In this document: positions 16,894 to 24,752 of the stretch, in pieces
Numbering within the stretch: the stretch's first letter is position 1
Layout of the letters: the number at the start of each line of letters is the position of its first letter
Source of the DNA: Streptomyces sp. CB00455
GTDB lineage: Bacteria > Actinomycetota > Actinomycetes > Streptomycetales > Streptomycetaceae
NCBI RefSeq assembly: GCF_001905445.1
Contig: NZ_LIVQ01000013.1
Span: 1 to 64,000, forward strand
Length of the DNA stretch: 64,000 nt
Reading direction: 5' to 3'
Translations under genes and position numbers: made by a program
Notes under the pieces: generated by a model
Database searches by the model: none
What the model saw: only the letters and a program-made list of their open reading frames with translations
What the model was told of the DNA's origin: nothing

Positions 16894-17727
16894 ATGGTGG
16901 TTCACCAGCACAGGCAAGGGCGCGGGCGTGCGGGTGGGGCGGTGCTCGCTGCCGGCGTCACCCTGGCGGTCTCGGCGATGAGCGGCTGCGGCACGGGCGC
17001 CGCCAGCGACGCACGGCCTCCCGCGGATGCGGCGGCGGTGGTCCGCGGGGCCTCCGAGGCCCTGGCCAGGGCGGGCAGCGCCCAGGTCCGTACGGCCATG
17101 GAGATGGCCACGGGCGGCACCCGCGTCACGATCCGCGGCGAAGGCGGGGTCGACTTCAAGAGCCGGATGGGGCAGCTGCTGGTCATGCTCCCGGCCGATG
17201 TGAAGGGCAAGGCCGAACACCGGCCCATCACCGAGCTGCTGGTGCCCGGCGCCCTCTACATGAAGAACCGGGGCGCGGGCGTCCCCGACGACAAGTGGGT
17301 CCGGGTCGACACGACGGCCCTCGCCGACGGGAACCTGGTCACCGGCGGGGCCACCGACCCGCTGGTCGCGGCCGAGCTGCTGCGGGGCGTGCAGCAGGTG
17401 ACCTACGTGGGGGAGACCGAGGTGGCGGGCACCAAGGTGCGGCACTACCGCGGGACCCTCGATCTCGGCCGGGCCGCGGGCAGTGCGCCGCCGGAGGTCA
17501 GGGGCGCGCTGGCGGCGGCGGCGAAAGGGTTCCGCAAGGACACCGTGCCGTTCGACGTGTACCTGGACGAGCAGGGACGCTTGCGGAAGGTCCGGCACCG
17601 CTTCACCTACGTCAACAATGGCGTGATCGATGTCTCGTCGACCACGCTGCTGTACGGATTCGGGACGCCGGTGACCGTCGTATTGCCCGCAAGCGGGGAC
17701 ATTTACGCCGGGAAGATCGCCGATTGA
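16894..17727 (+). CDS. Lipoprotein (LppX/LprAFG-like)
   Basis: A 277-residue predicted lipoprotein. A basic N-terminus and hydrophobic core lead to the lipobox AMSGC near residue 34, after which the chain would be anchored through the cysteine. The mature part has the length and strand pattern of the LppX_LprAFG beta-fold seen in actinobacterial lipoproteins that carry lipids. The ATG at 16894 is preferred because the upstream codons add no signal features; no strong ribosome site is seen. A 27-base palindrome follows the gene. Confidence 0.72.
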   Translation: MVVHQHRQGRGRAGGAVLAAGVTLAVSAMSGCGTGAASDARPPADAAAVVRGASEALARAGSAQVRTAMEMATGGTRVTIRGEGGVDFKSRMGQLLVMLPADVKGKAEHRPITELLVPGALYMKNRGAGVPDDKWVRVDTTALADGNLVTGGATDPLVAAELLRGVQQVTYVGETEVAGTKVRHYRGTLDLGRAAGSAPPEVRGALAAAAKGFRKDTVPFDVYLDEQGRLRKVRHRFTYVNNGVIDVSSTTLLYGFGTPVTVVLPASGDIYAGKIAD

Positions 17728-17762
17728 CGGCTCGGACCGGGCCGGCCGGGCGCGTCCGGGCC

Positions 17763-17789
17763 ATGGACCGGTTTCCGGAAATGGTCCAT
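17763..17789. promoter_or_regulatory. 27-base nested palindrome
   Basis: ATGGACC at 17763-17769 is the inverted complement of GGTCCAT at 17783-17789, and the perfect palindrome TTTCCGGAAA (17772-17781) lies between them. It sits between the lipoprotein stop and a TACGCT -10-like box at 17821. It could be an operator for the next small gene or an RNA hairpin ending the lipoprotein transcript; no T tract follows. Confidence 0.5.
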
Positions 17790-17874
17790 CCGTGTCATGT
17801 GCGGTGCGCCCTGCCCTCCCTACGCTGGGAGCCGAGCGCCGATTGCCGAAGACGGACAGATTGAGGTGACACGC

Positions 17875-18027
17875 GTGACTCCCGCAGGCGGTACGACGGT
17901 GCAGGACCACGTGGCGCTCGCCGAGATCGAGCTGTGCGGCGAGCTGATCATCGCGGCCTCCGCGGCCGCCGAGGAGCGGCTGAGCCAGGACCGCATCGAC
18001 GAGGTCCTGCTGGGCATCGGCCTCTGA
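17875..18027 (+). CDS. 50-residue hypothetical protein
   Basis: A short acidic protein read from GTG 17875, with GAGGTG six bases upstream and TACGCT as a possible -10 further up. The sequence is mostly helical (ALAEIELCGELIIAASAAAEE) and ends in a hydrophobic GIGL. I recall small proteins of this size next to csoR in other streptomycetes. No function is recognised. Confidence 0.65.
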   Translation: MTPAGGTTVQDHVALAEIELCGELIIAASAAAEERLSQDRIDEVLLGIGL

Positions 18028-18063
18028 CCGCCGACGAGGCGAACATCACGTGCATCACGTGCA

Positions 18064-18393
18064 TCACGTGCGCAGGAGGCGGGCGATGGCCTTGGTGGCC
18101 TCCTCGACCTTCGCGTCGATCTCCGTGCCGCCCTTGACGGCCGCGTCGGCGACGCAGTGGCGCAGGTGCTCCTCCAGCAGCTGGAGCGCGAAGGACTGCA
18201 GGGCCTTCGTGCTCGCCGAGACCTGGGTGAGTATGTCGATGCAGTAGACGTCCTCGTCGACGAGCCGCTGGAGGCCGCGGATCTGGCCCTCGATCCGGCG
18301 CAGGCGCTTGAGGTGCTCGCCCTTCTGGTGGTGGTAGCCGTGGACGGCCGTGCCGGATTCGGCCCCGGAGCCCTCCGCCTCGATGGTCGCCAT
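18064..18393 (-). CDS. csoR: CsoR-family copper-sensing repressor
   Basis: A 109-residue all-helical CsoR protein. The Cu(I) ligands line up as Cys51, His76 and Cys80, with the same spacing (25 and 4) as Cys36-His61-Cys65 of M. tuberculosis CsoR, so copper is the likely signal. KRLRRIEGQIRGLQRLV is the typical first helix that holds the DNA-binding surface. An operator-like inverted repeat lies 32 bases upstream, which indicates self-control. Usual targets such as copA and copZ are not in this window. Confidence 0.92.
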   Translation of the reverse strand: MATIEAEGSGAESGTAVHGYHHQKGEHLKRLRRIEGQIRGLQRLVDEDVYCIDILTQVSASTKALQSFALQLLEEHLRHCVADAAVKGGTEIDAKVEEATKAIARLLRT

Positions 18394-18425
18394 GCGTCCT
18401 CCCGTGGTCCGGAACGAGGGGATGC

Positions 18426-18442
18426 ATACCCCTCATGGGTAT
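18426..18442. promoter_or_regulatory. CsoR operator
   Basis: ATACCC and GGGTAT flank a five-base centre in a perfect 17-base inverted repeat, upstream of csoR and directly before TAGGGTAC. The G/C-tract palindrome flanked by AT matches the known CsoR operator type. Binding would block csoR transcription until Cu(I) rises. Confidence 0.85.
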
Positions 18443-18588
18443 AGGGTACTGGGCCTTTGCCGTAAGGGCAGGGCCCGTGGTCCTCACTCTGCCTGATGGA
18501 GGACACTGGGGAACTGCCGGTTAGCCGTGGCCGGGGGGATGCGCCTAGCATCAGCCTGACCGAATCCAATGCACCCCGAGGACCTCAC

Positions 18589-19209
18589 GTGCGATTTCGT
18601 CTGACCCCCAGGGAGACGAGCTTCTACGACATGTTCGCCGCATCCGCGGACAACATCGTCACGGGCTCGAAGCTCCTGATGGAACTGCTCGGAGCGGACT
18701 CCTCCGCCCGGGCCGAGATCGCGGAGCGGATGCGGGCTGCGGAACACGCGGGGGACGACGCGACCCACGCGATCTTCCACCAGCTGAACTCCTCCTTCAT
18801 CACGCCGTTCGACCGCGAGGACATCTACAACCTCGCCTCGTGCCTCGACGACATCATGGACTTCATGGAAGAGGCGGTCGACCTGGTCGTCCTCTACAAC
18901 GTGGAGGAGCTCCCCAAGGGAGTCGAGCAGCAGATCGAGGTGCTCGCGCGCGCGGCGGAGCTGACCGCCGAGGCCATGCCGCACCTGCGGACGATGACCA
19001 ACCTCACCGAGTACTGGATCGAGGTCAACCGCCTCGAGAACCAGGCGGACCAGATCCACCGCAAGCTGCTCGCCCAGCTCTTCAACGGCAAGTACGACGC
19101 CATAGAGGTGCTGAAGCTCAAGCAGATCGTCGACGTGCTCGAAGAGGCGGCCGACGCGTTCGAGCACGTTGCGAACACGGTGGAGACCATCGCGGTCAAG
19201 GAGTCCTGA
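18589..19209 (+). CDS. DUF47/PhoU-like phosphate transport accessory protein
   Basis: A 206-residue helical protein of the DUF47 family (PhoU-related), usually encoded before a Pit transporter. Metal-binding acidic helices are visible (REDIYNLASCLDDIMDFMEEA, and the second half EYWIEVNRLENQAD). Such proteins are thought to regulate Pit. GTG at 18589 with GAGGA seven bases upstream is the best start. The stop lies five bases before the pit start, so the two are one operon. Confidence 0.88.
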   Translation: MRFRLTPRETSFYDMFAASADNIVTGSKLLMELLGADSSARAEIAERMRAAEHAGDDATHAIFHQLNSSFITPFDREDIYNLASCLDDIMDFMEEAVDLVVLYNVEELPKGVEQQIEVLARAAELTAEAMPHLRTMTNLTEYWIEVNRLENQADQIHRKLLAQLFNGKYDAIEVLKLKQIVDVLEEAADAFEHVANTVETIAVKES

Positions 19210-19214
19210 ACCTC

Positions 19215-20213
19215 GTGGACACCTTCGCTCTGATCGTGACCATCGGTGTCGCGCTCGGTTTCACGTACACCAACGGTTTCCACGACTCCGCGAACGCCAT
19301 CGCCACCTCCGTCTCGACGCGGGCACTGACCCCGCGGGCCGCCCTGGCCATGGCCGCGGTGATGAACCTCGCCGGTGCCTTCATGGGCAGCGGCGTCGCC
19401 AAGACCGTCAGCCAGGGCCTGATCGAGACGCCCCAGGGGAACCGGGGGATGTGGATCCTCTTCGCGGCGCTGGTCGGCGCGATCGTCTGGAACCTGATCA
19501 CCTGGTACTTCGGCCTGCCCTCGTCCTCCTCGCACGCGCTGTTCGGCGGCATGGTGGGTGCGGCCCTCGCCGGCGGGATCGAGGTCCTGTGGAGCGGCGT
19601 GATCGACAAGGTCGTCATCCCGATGTTCCTCTCGCCGGTGATCGGCCTCGTCGTCGGTTACCTGGTCATGGTCCTCATCCTGTGGATGTTCCGCCGGTCC
19701 AACCCGCACAAGGCCAAGCGCGGCTTCCGTATCGCGCAGACGGTCTCGGCCGCCGCCATGGCGCTCGGCCACGGTCTCCAGGACGCGCAGAAGACGATGG
19801 GCATCGTGGTGATGGCGCTCGTCATCGCCGATGTGCAGGGCCCGGACGACGCGATCCCGATCTGGGTCAAGATCGTGTGCGCCGTGATGCTGTCGCTGGG
19901 TACGTACGCGGGTGGCTGGCGCATCATGCGCACGCTCGGCCGCAAGATCATCGAGCTGGACCCGCCGCAGGGCTTCGCGGCCGAGACCACGGGTGCCTCG
20001 ATCATGTTCGGCTCGGCCTTCCTCTTCCACGCGCCGATCTCCACGACCCATGTGATCACCTCCGCGATCATGGGTGTGGGGGCCACCAAGCGGGTCAACG
20101 CGGTCCGCTGGGGTGTCGCCAAGAACATCGTCCTGGGCTGGTTCATCACGATGCCGGCCGCGGCCCTCGTCGCCGCGGTCAGCTTCTGGATCGTGGACCT
20201 GGCCTTCGTCTAG
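19215..20213 (+). CDS. pit: Low-affinity inorganic phosphate transporter
   Basis: A 332-residue PiT-family transporter with about ten membrane helices. Two family repeats are visible: FTYTNGFHDSANAIATSVSTRAL near the N-terminus, and the second signature ALGHGLQDAQKTMGI in the middle, with SSSSHALFGG and ISTTHVITSAIMGVG as paired re-entrant motifs. It imports metal-phosphate by proton symport. The GTG at 19215 follows AAGGAG by about 11 bases. A strong terminator follows the stop. Confidence 0.93.
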   Translation: MDTFALIVTIGVALGFTYTNGFHDSANAIATSVSTRALTPRAALAMAAVMNLAGAFMGSGVAKTVSQGLIETPQGNRGMWILFAALVGAIVWNLITWYFGLPSSSSHALFGGMVGAALAGGIEVLWSGVIDKVVIPMFLSPVIGLVVGYLVMVLILWMFRRSNPHKAKRGFRIAQTVSAAAMALGHGLQDAQKTMGIVVMALVIADVQGPDDAIPIWVKIVCAVMLSLGTYAGGWRIMRTLGRKIIELDPPQGFAAETTGASIMFGSAFLFHAPISTTHVITSAIMGVGATKRVNAVRWGVAKNIVLGWFITMPAAALVAAVSFWIVDLAFV

Positions 20214-20252
20214 GACCACCGGTACGACCGGTACGGCCAGTACGACGGAAAC

Positions 20253-20294
20253 GGGCCGGCTCCCCCCACCCAGGGGGAGCCGGCCCTTTCTTTT
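20253..20294 (+). terminator. Terminator between pit and pstB
   Basis: A long GC stem (GGGCCGGCTCCCCC / GGGGGAGCCGGCCC) with a short ACCCA-type loop is followed by TTTCTTTT. It lies between the convergent pit and pst operons and would end pit transcription; the stem could also work in the other direction. Confidence 0.88.
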
Positions 20295-20373
20295 CCGCCT
20301 TGCGGTGGCACCGCCATGCAGCACCGCAGGACGCCTGGATCACGCGGACCGGCCGCGTGAGGTCCCGCCGGGC

Positions 20374-21150
20374 CTAGCCGAAGCGGCCCGAGATGTAGTC
20401 CTCGGTGGCCTGGACGGACGGGTTGGAGAAGATCCGGTCCGTGTCGTCGATCTCGACGAGCTTTCCGGGCTGGCCGACCGCGGAGAGGTTGAAGAAGGCG
20501 GTGCGGTCCGAGACGCGGGCCGCCTGCTGCATGTTGTGCGTCACGATGACGATCGTGAAGCGCTCCTTGAGCTCGCCGATGAGGTCCTCGATGGCGAGGG
20601 TGGAGATCGGGTCGAGGGCCGAGCAGGGCTCGTCCATGAGCAGGACCTGCGGCTCGACCGCGATGGCGCGGGCGATGCACAGGCGCTGCTGCTGGCCGCC
20701 GGAAAGGCCGGAGCCCGGCTTGCCCAGGCGGTCCTTGACCTCGTTCCAGAGGTTGGCGCCCTGCAGGGAGCGCTCCACGATGTCGTTCAGTTCCGACTTC
20801 TTGAAGCTGCCGTTCAGCCGCAGGCCCGCCGCGACGTTGTCGAATATCGACATGGTGGGGAAGGGGTTCGGACGCTGGAAGACCATGCCGACCGTGCGCC
20901 GGACCGCGACCGGGTCCACGCCGGGGCCGTAGAGGTTCTCGTCGTCCAGGAGGACCTTGCCCTCGACGCGGCCGCCGGGGGTGACCTCGTGCATGCGGTT
21001 CAGGGTGCGCAGGAAGGTGGACTTGCCGCAGCCGGAGGGGCCGATGAAGGCGGTCACGGAGCGGGGTTCCACGGTCATCGAGATGTCGTCGATGGCCTTG
21101 TGGGTGCCGTAGAAGGCGGAGAGGCCGCTGACGTCGATTCGCTTGGCCAT
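20374..21150 (-). CDS. pstB: Phosphate ABC transporter ATP-binding protein
   Basis: A 258-residue ABC ATPase with Walker A GPSGCGKST at residues 37-45, Q-loop Q92, signature LSGGQ at 149-153, Walker B LLMDEP at 170-175 and the H-loop in VTHNMQQAARVSD. The sequence NRMHEV after Walker A and the PNPFP motif are typical of PstB. It drives uptake of phosphate by the PstSCA complex. It is the last gene of the pst operon, 28 bases after pstA. Confidence 0.97.
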   Translation of the reverse strand: MAKRIDVSGLSAFYGTHKAIDDISMTVEPRSVTAFIGPSGCGKSTFLRTLNRMHEVTPGGRVEGKVLLDDENLYGPGVDPVAVRRTVGMVFQRPNPFPTMSIFDNVAAGLRLNGSFKKSELNDIVERSLQGANLWNEVKDRLGKPGSGLSGGQQQRLCIARAIAVEPQVLLMDEPCSALDPISTLAIEDLIGELKERFTIVIVTHNMQQAARVSDRTAFFNLSAVGQPGKLVEIDDTDRIFSNPSVQATEDYISGRFG

Positions 21151-21178
21151 GAGGGGTCACTTCGCTTTCATAGTCGCG

Positions 21179-22261
21179 TCAGCGACCGGTCTTCGGGGCC
21201 TTCCAGCGGGCGATGCCGCGGGCCACCAGATTCAGGATCATGACGAAGGCGATCAGGACGAGGGCCGCGGCCCAGGCCCGGTCGTAGGAGGCTTCACTGC
21301 CGACCTTGTACTGCTCCCAGATGTAGAGGGGGAGCGAGGACTGGGCGCCTTCGAAGGGGTTGTTGTTGATCAGCTGGGACCCGAAGACGAGCAGCATGAT
21401 CGGTGCGGTCTCACCGGCGATGCGGGCCACGGCCAGCATGACACCGGTGGAGATGCCCCCGATGGCCGTCGGGAGCACGACCTTGAGGATCATGCGCCAC
21501 TTCGGCACGCCGAGGGCCAGGGCGGCCTCGCGCAGCTCGTTGGGGACGAGCTTGAGCATCTCCTCGGTGGAGCGGACCACGACCGGCATCATCAGGATCG
21601 ACAGGGCCAGCGCGCCGGCGAAGCCGGAGGGGCCGAAGCCGAGCATCAGGTTCCAGGTCGTCAGGATGAACAGGCCCGCGACGATGGAGGGGATGCCGGT
21701 CATGACGTCGACGAAGAAGGTCACGGCCCGGGCGAGCGAGCCCCGGCCGTACTCGACCAGGTAGACGGCGGTCAGCAGGCCGATGGGCGCGGCGATCGCG
21801 GTGGCCAGGCCGACCTGCTCCAGCGTGCCGATCAGGGCGTGGTAGACGCCGCCGCCCTCGTCGAAGCTCGTCACGCCGTTCATGGAGTGGCTGAGGAAGT
21901 TGCCGTCGAGGAGCGCGATGCCGCGGCTGATGGTGGTCCACATCAGCGAGAGCAGCGGGATGACCGCGAGGACGAAGCAGACCCAGACGACGGACGTCGC
22001 GACGCGGTCCTTGGCCTGGCGGCGGTTCTCGACGACCGAGCTGGCGGTGTAGGTGATGACGACGAACAGCAGGGCCGCGAGGAGACCCCACTGGACCTTG
22101 CTGTGGAGGCCGAAGACGAGGCCGGCGCCGGCGCCGAGGGCGAGCGAGAGGACCGCGATGCCGGCCGGGGCCCAGCGGGGCAGGCCGCCCCGGGTGAGGC
22201 TGGTGGGGGCTGCGGACTTCAGGGACCGGGCGGGCCGCTGGTCCTGGATCGTGTGGCTCAT
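21179..22261 (-). CDS. pstA: Phosphate ABC transporter permease PstA
   Basis: A 360-residue permease. Three extra N-terminal hydrophobic helices (about residues 30-55, 60-80, 90-112) precede the core permease domain, whose EAA loop reads NELREAALALGVPKWRMILKVVLP. It pairs with PstC in the membrane. The ATG at 22261 overlaps the pstC stop by one base (TGATG), so translation is coupled. Confidence 0.96.
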   Translation of the reverse strand: MSHTIQDQRPARSLKSAAPTSLTRGGLPRWAPAGIAVLSLALGAGAGLVFGLHSKVQWGLLAALLFVVITYTASSVVENRRQAKDRVATSVVWVCFVLAVIPLLSLMWTTISRGIALLDGNFLSHSMNGVTSFDEGGGVYHALIGTLEQVGLATAIAAPIGLLTAVYLVEYGRGSLARAVTFFVDVMTGIPSIVAGLFILTTWNLMLGFGPSGFAGALALSILMMPVVVRSTEEMLKLVPNELREAALALGVPKWRMILKVVLPTAIGGISTGVMLAVARIAGETAPIMLLVFGSQLINNNPFEGAQSSLPLYIWEQYKVGSEASYDRAWAAALVLIAFVMILNLVARGIARWKAPKTGR

Positions 22262-23250
22262 CAGGCGTTCGCCCCCGAGAAGTCCTTGCGGCGAGCGATG
22301 ATCAGGCGGGCCGCGCCGTTGACCAGCAGGGTGAGCAGGAAGAGGACCAGGCCGGAGGCGATCAGCGCGTCCCGGCCGAACTCGTTGGCCTCGTCGAACT
22401 TGGCGGCGATGTTCTGCGCGAAGGTGCCGCCGCCCGGGTCGAGGATGTGCAGCGAGATCAGGAAGCTCGGGGACAGGACGGTCGCCACGGCCATGGTCTC
22501 GCCGAGTGCGCGGCCGAGGCCGAGCATCGAGGCGGAGATGACGCCGGAGCGGCCGAAGGGCAGCACCGACATGCGGATGACCTCCCAGCGGGTCGCGCCG
22601 AGGGCCAGGGCGGCCTCCTCGTTCATGCGCGGGACCTGCAGGAAGACCTCGCGGCTGACGCTGGTCACGATCGGCAGGATCATGATCGCGAGCAGGATGC
22701 CGACGGTGAAGAGCGACCGGGCGACGCCGACCTGGGTCTTCTCGAAGACGTAGGTCCAGCCCAGGAACTCGTCCAGCCACAGGTTCAGGCCGCCGAGCTG
22801 CGGGACGAGGAAGAGGGCGCCCCAGATGCCGTAGATGATCGACGGTACGGCGGCCAGCAGGTCGACCACGTAGGCGAGGGACATGGCGAGCTTGCGCGGC
22901 GCGTAGTGCGAGATGAACAGGGCGATGCCGACGGCGATCGGAACCGCGATGGCCATCGCGATGATCGAGCTGACGACGGTGCCGAAGAGCAGGACGGCTA
23001 TGCCGAAGACGGGCGGGTTGGCCGACGCGTTCCAGTCGAAGGTGGTGAGGAAGTTGCCCTCGTTCTTCGACAGGGCGATCGAGGCGCGGTAGGTGAGGAA
23101 GCCGGCGATCGACGCCATGATCACCAGGAGGAGGATGCCGGAGCCCTTGGAGAGCCCGGCGAAGATCTTGTCACCGGCGCGGCCGGTGGACCCCTTGCTC
23201 CTGGCGACAGGCGGAGCCGTGTCTGTCTGGACGGGTGTGGTGGAAGCCAT
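22261..23250 (-). CDS. pstC: Phosphate ABC transporter permease PstC
   Basis: A 329-residue permease with six membrane helices and the EAA loop MNEEAALALGATRWEVIRMSVLP. The N-terminus is cytoplasmic and Ser/Thr-rich. It forms the channel with PstA and receives phosphate from PstS. The gene lies 129 bases after pstS, separated by GC-rich hairpins that may set the ratio of PstS to the membrane parts. Confidence 0.96.
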   Translation of the reverse strand: MASTTPVQTDTAPPVARSKGSTGRAGDKIFAGLSKGSGILLLVIMASIAGFLTYRASIALSKNEGNFLTTFDWNASANPPVFGIAVLLFGTVVSSIIAMAIAVPIAVGIALFISHYAPRKLAMSLAYVVDLLAAVPSIIYGIWGALFLVPQLGGLNLWLDEFLGWTYVFEKTQVGVARSLFTVGILLAIMILPIVTSVSREVFLQVPRMNEEAALALGATRWEVIRMSVLPFGRSGVISASMLGLGRALGETMAVATVLSPSFLISLHILDPGGGTFAQNIAAKFDEANEFGRDALIASGLVLFLLTLLVNGAARLIIARRKDFSGANA

Positions 23251-23379
23251 GGTCTTTCCGGTCTGTGTGGGGGGCGGGCCCCCTGGCGGCGGTGCACCGG
23301 ATTCCCCTGGGTGGAGGGGAAGGGTCCCCGGGGGCCGGCCCGCTCGGACGGGAGCGGACCGGCACCTCGGGGGTCAGGG
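23251..23379 (-). other. pstS-pstC spacer with hairpins
   Basis: The 129-bp spacer holds a perfect hairpin TTCCCCT (23302-23308) / AGGGGAA (23315-23321) inside a larger imperfect inverted repeat built on GCGGGCCCCC and GGGGGCCGGCCCGC. No T tract follows. Such a structure could stabilise the pstS message or slow read-through into pstCAB, as is usual where the binding protein must be made in excess. Confidence 0.6.
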
Positions 23380-24519
23380 TCAGCCCAGCGAGGCGACGAC
23401 CTCACGGACCTTGGCGTTGATCTCGGCCGGGATCGGCGCGTAGCCGTTCTCCAGGAGGACCTTCTGGCCCGCGTCCGAGGCGGTGTAGTTGAGGAAGGAC
23501 TTCACGGTCGGCAGGGTCTCGGCCTTGTTGCCCTTGTCGCAGACGACCTCGTACGTCACCAGCACGAGCGGGTAGGCGCCCTCGGCCTTGGTGGTGTAGT
23601 CGAGCTTCAGGGCCAGGTCGGAGCCGGTGCCGGAGATCTTGGCGGCGGAGATGGCCTTGGAGGCGTTCTCGCCGGTGGCCTTGACCGGGGCGGACGCGCC
23701 CGTGTTCAGGTCGACCGTCTTGATGCCCTGCGAGGCGGCGAAGGAGAGCTCGAAGTAGCCGATCGCCCCGTCGACCTGCTTGACCTGGGCCGCGACACCG
23801 GCGGAGCCGGAGGCGGCCTGGCCGCCGGGGGCGGCCCACTTCTTCGCGGCCTCGTGCGGCCAGGCGTCGGGCGCGGCGGCCTTGAGGTACTTGGTGACGT
23901 TCTCGGTGGTGCCCGAGTCGTCGGAGCGGTGGAAGGCCTGGATGGCGGTCGAGGGGAGCGTGACGCCGGGGTTCAGCTTCTTGATCGCCTCGTCGTCCCA
24001 CTTCTTGATCTTGTCGTTGAAGATGTTGGCGATCGTGGCCGCGTCCAGGTTCAGCTTGTCCACACCGGCGACGTTGAAGCCGAGCGCGATCGGACCGCCG
24101 ACCATGGGCAGGTCCACGCCCTGGCCACCGGTGCAGATCTTCTTGGACTCCTCGACCTGCTCCGGCTTCAGCGCCGAGTCGGAGCCGGCGAAACCGACGG
24201 TGCCCTGGTTGAAGGCGACGATGCCCTCGCCGGAGGAGGAGGACTTGTAGTTGACCTCGACGCCGGAGCAGGCGGCCATGTAGTTCTTGACCCAGATCTC
24301 GACCGCGTTCTTCTGCGCGGAAGAGCCCGAGGCCAGGAGCTTGCCCTTGGCCCCGTCGCACTTGATGTCACCGGCGGCGGCCGCCGACGGCTTGCCGGTG
24401 GCCGAACCGTTGTCCTTGGTGTTGTCGTCCGAGCCGCACGCCGTGAGGACCAGGGCGCCGGACACGACGAGGGCCCCGAGGGCAGAGGCACGAAGCCGGT
24501 TCTTGCGCTGAAGCTTCAC
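23380..24519 (-). CDS. pstS: Phosphate-binding lipoprotein PstS
   Basis: A 379-residue lipoprotein. The lipobox LTAC places the lipid anchor on Cys28, followed by a Ser/Ala linker and the periplasmic-binding fold with phosphate loops such as GSSAQKNAVEIWV, FAGSDSAL and HRSDDSGTTENVTKYL. It captures phosphate outside the cell for PstCAB. It is the first gene of the operon, with PHO boxes upstream, so it should be strongly induced by phosphate starvation. Confidence 0.97.
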   Translation of the reverse strand: MKLQRKNRLRASALGALVVSGALVLTACGSDDNTKDNGSATGKPSAAAAGDIKCDGAKGKLLASGSSAQKNAVEIWVKNYMAACSGVEVNYKSSSSGEGIVAFNQGTVGFAGSDSALKPEQVEESKKICTGGQGVDLPMVGGPIALGFNVAGVDKLNLDAATIANIFNDKIKKWDDEAIKKLNPGVTLPSTAIQAFHRSDDSGTTENVTKYLKAAAPDAWPHEAAKKWAAPGGQAASGSAGVAAQVKQVDGAIGYFELSFAASQGIKTVDLNTGASAPVKATGENASKAISAAKISGTGSDLALKLDYTTKAEGAYPLVLVTYEVVCDKGNKAETLPTVKSFLNYTASDAGQKVLLENGYAPIPAEINAKVREVVASLG

Positions 24520-24642
24520 TGTCGGGTGTTCCTTCCAGAAGCCGCCGGCCGCTTTCTGTATCGGGGCGGCGTGCGAAGAGGACTACGTCGGGTGCCCGGC
24601 CGCGCCGCTCGTCCTGCCCGCGACCCGCACCGTGCACGACTG

Positions 24643-24697
24643 AAATTAGGCAGAACAGGTGAAGCCGCCGACCGGGGCGAGTGAACGGACGGTGAAC
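24643..24697 (-). promoter_or_regulatory. PHO box and promoter of pstS
   Basis: On the minus strand, GTTCACCGTCC (24697-24687) and GTTCACTCGCC (24686-24676) are two adjacent 11-base direct repeats that fit the Streptomyces PHO-box consensus GTTCACC. A third, weaker copy CTTCACCTGTT starts at 24664, exactly 22 bases further, so the 11-base phase is kept. A TAATTT -10 box at 24648-24643 follows. PhoP bound here would activate pstSCAB under phosphate limitation. Confidence 0.9.
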
Positions 24698-24752
24698 CGT
24701 GGCGGACGACCCGGTGCACCTGCCCGGTTCCGCACCCCGACGTCATCGGCCG

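Noticed and set aside
22447..24684. Long open frame (745 codons) on the plus strand opposite pstC and pstS
   Set aside because: It is the antisense shadow of high-GC coding sequence; its product is Gly/Asp/Arg-rich without motifs, and the opposite strand encodes unmistakable PstC and PstS.
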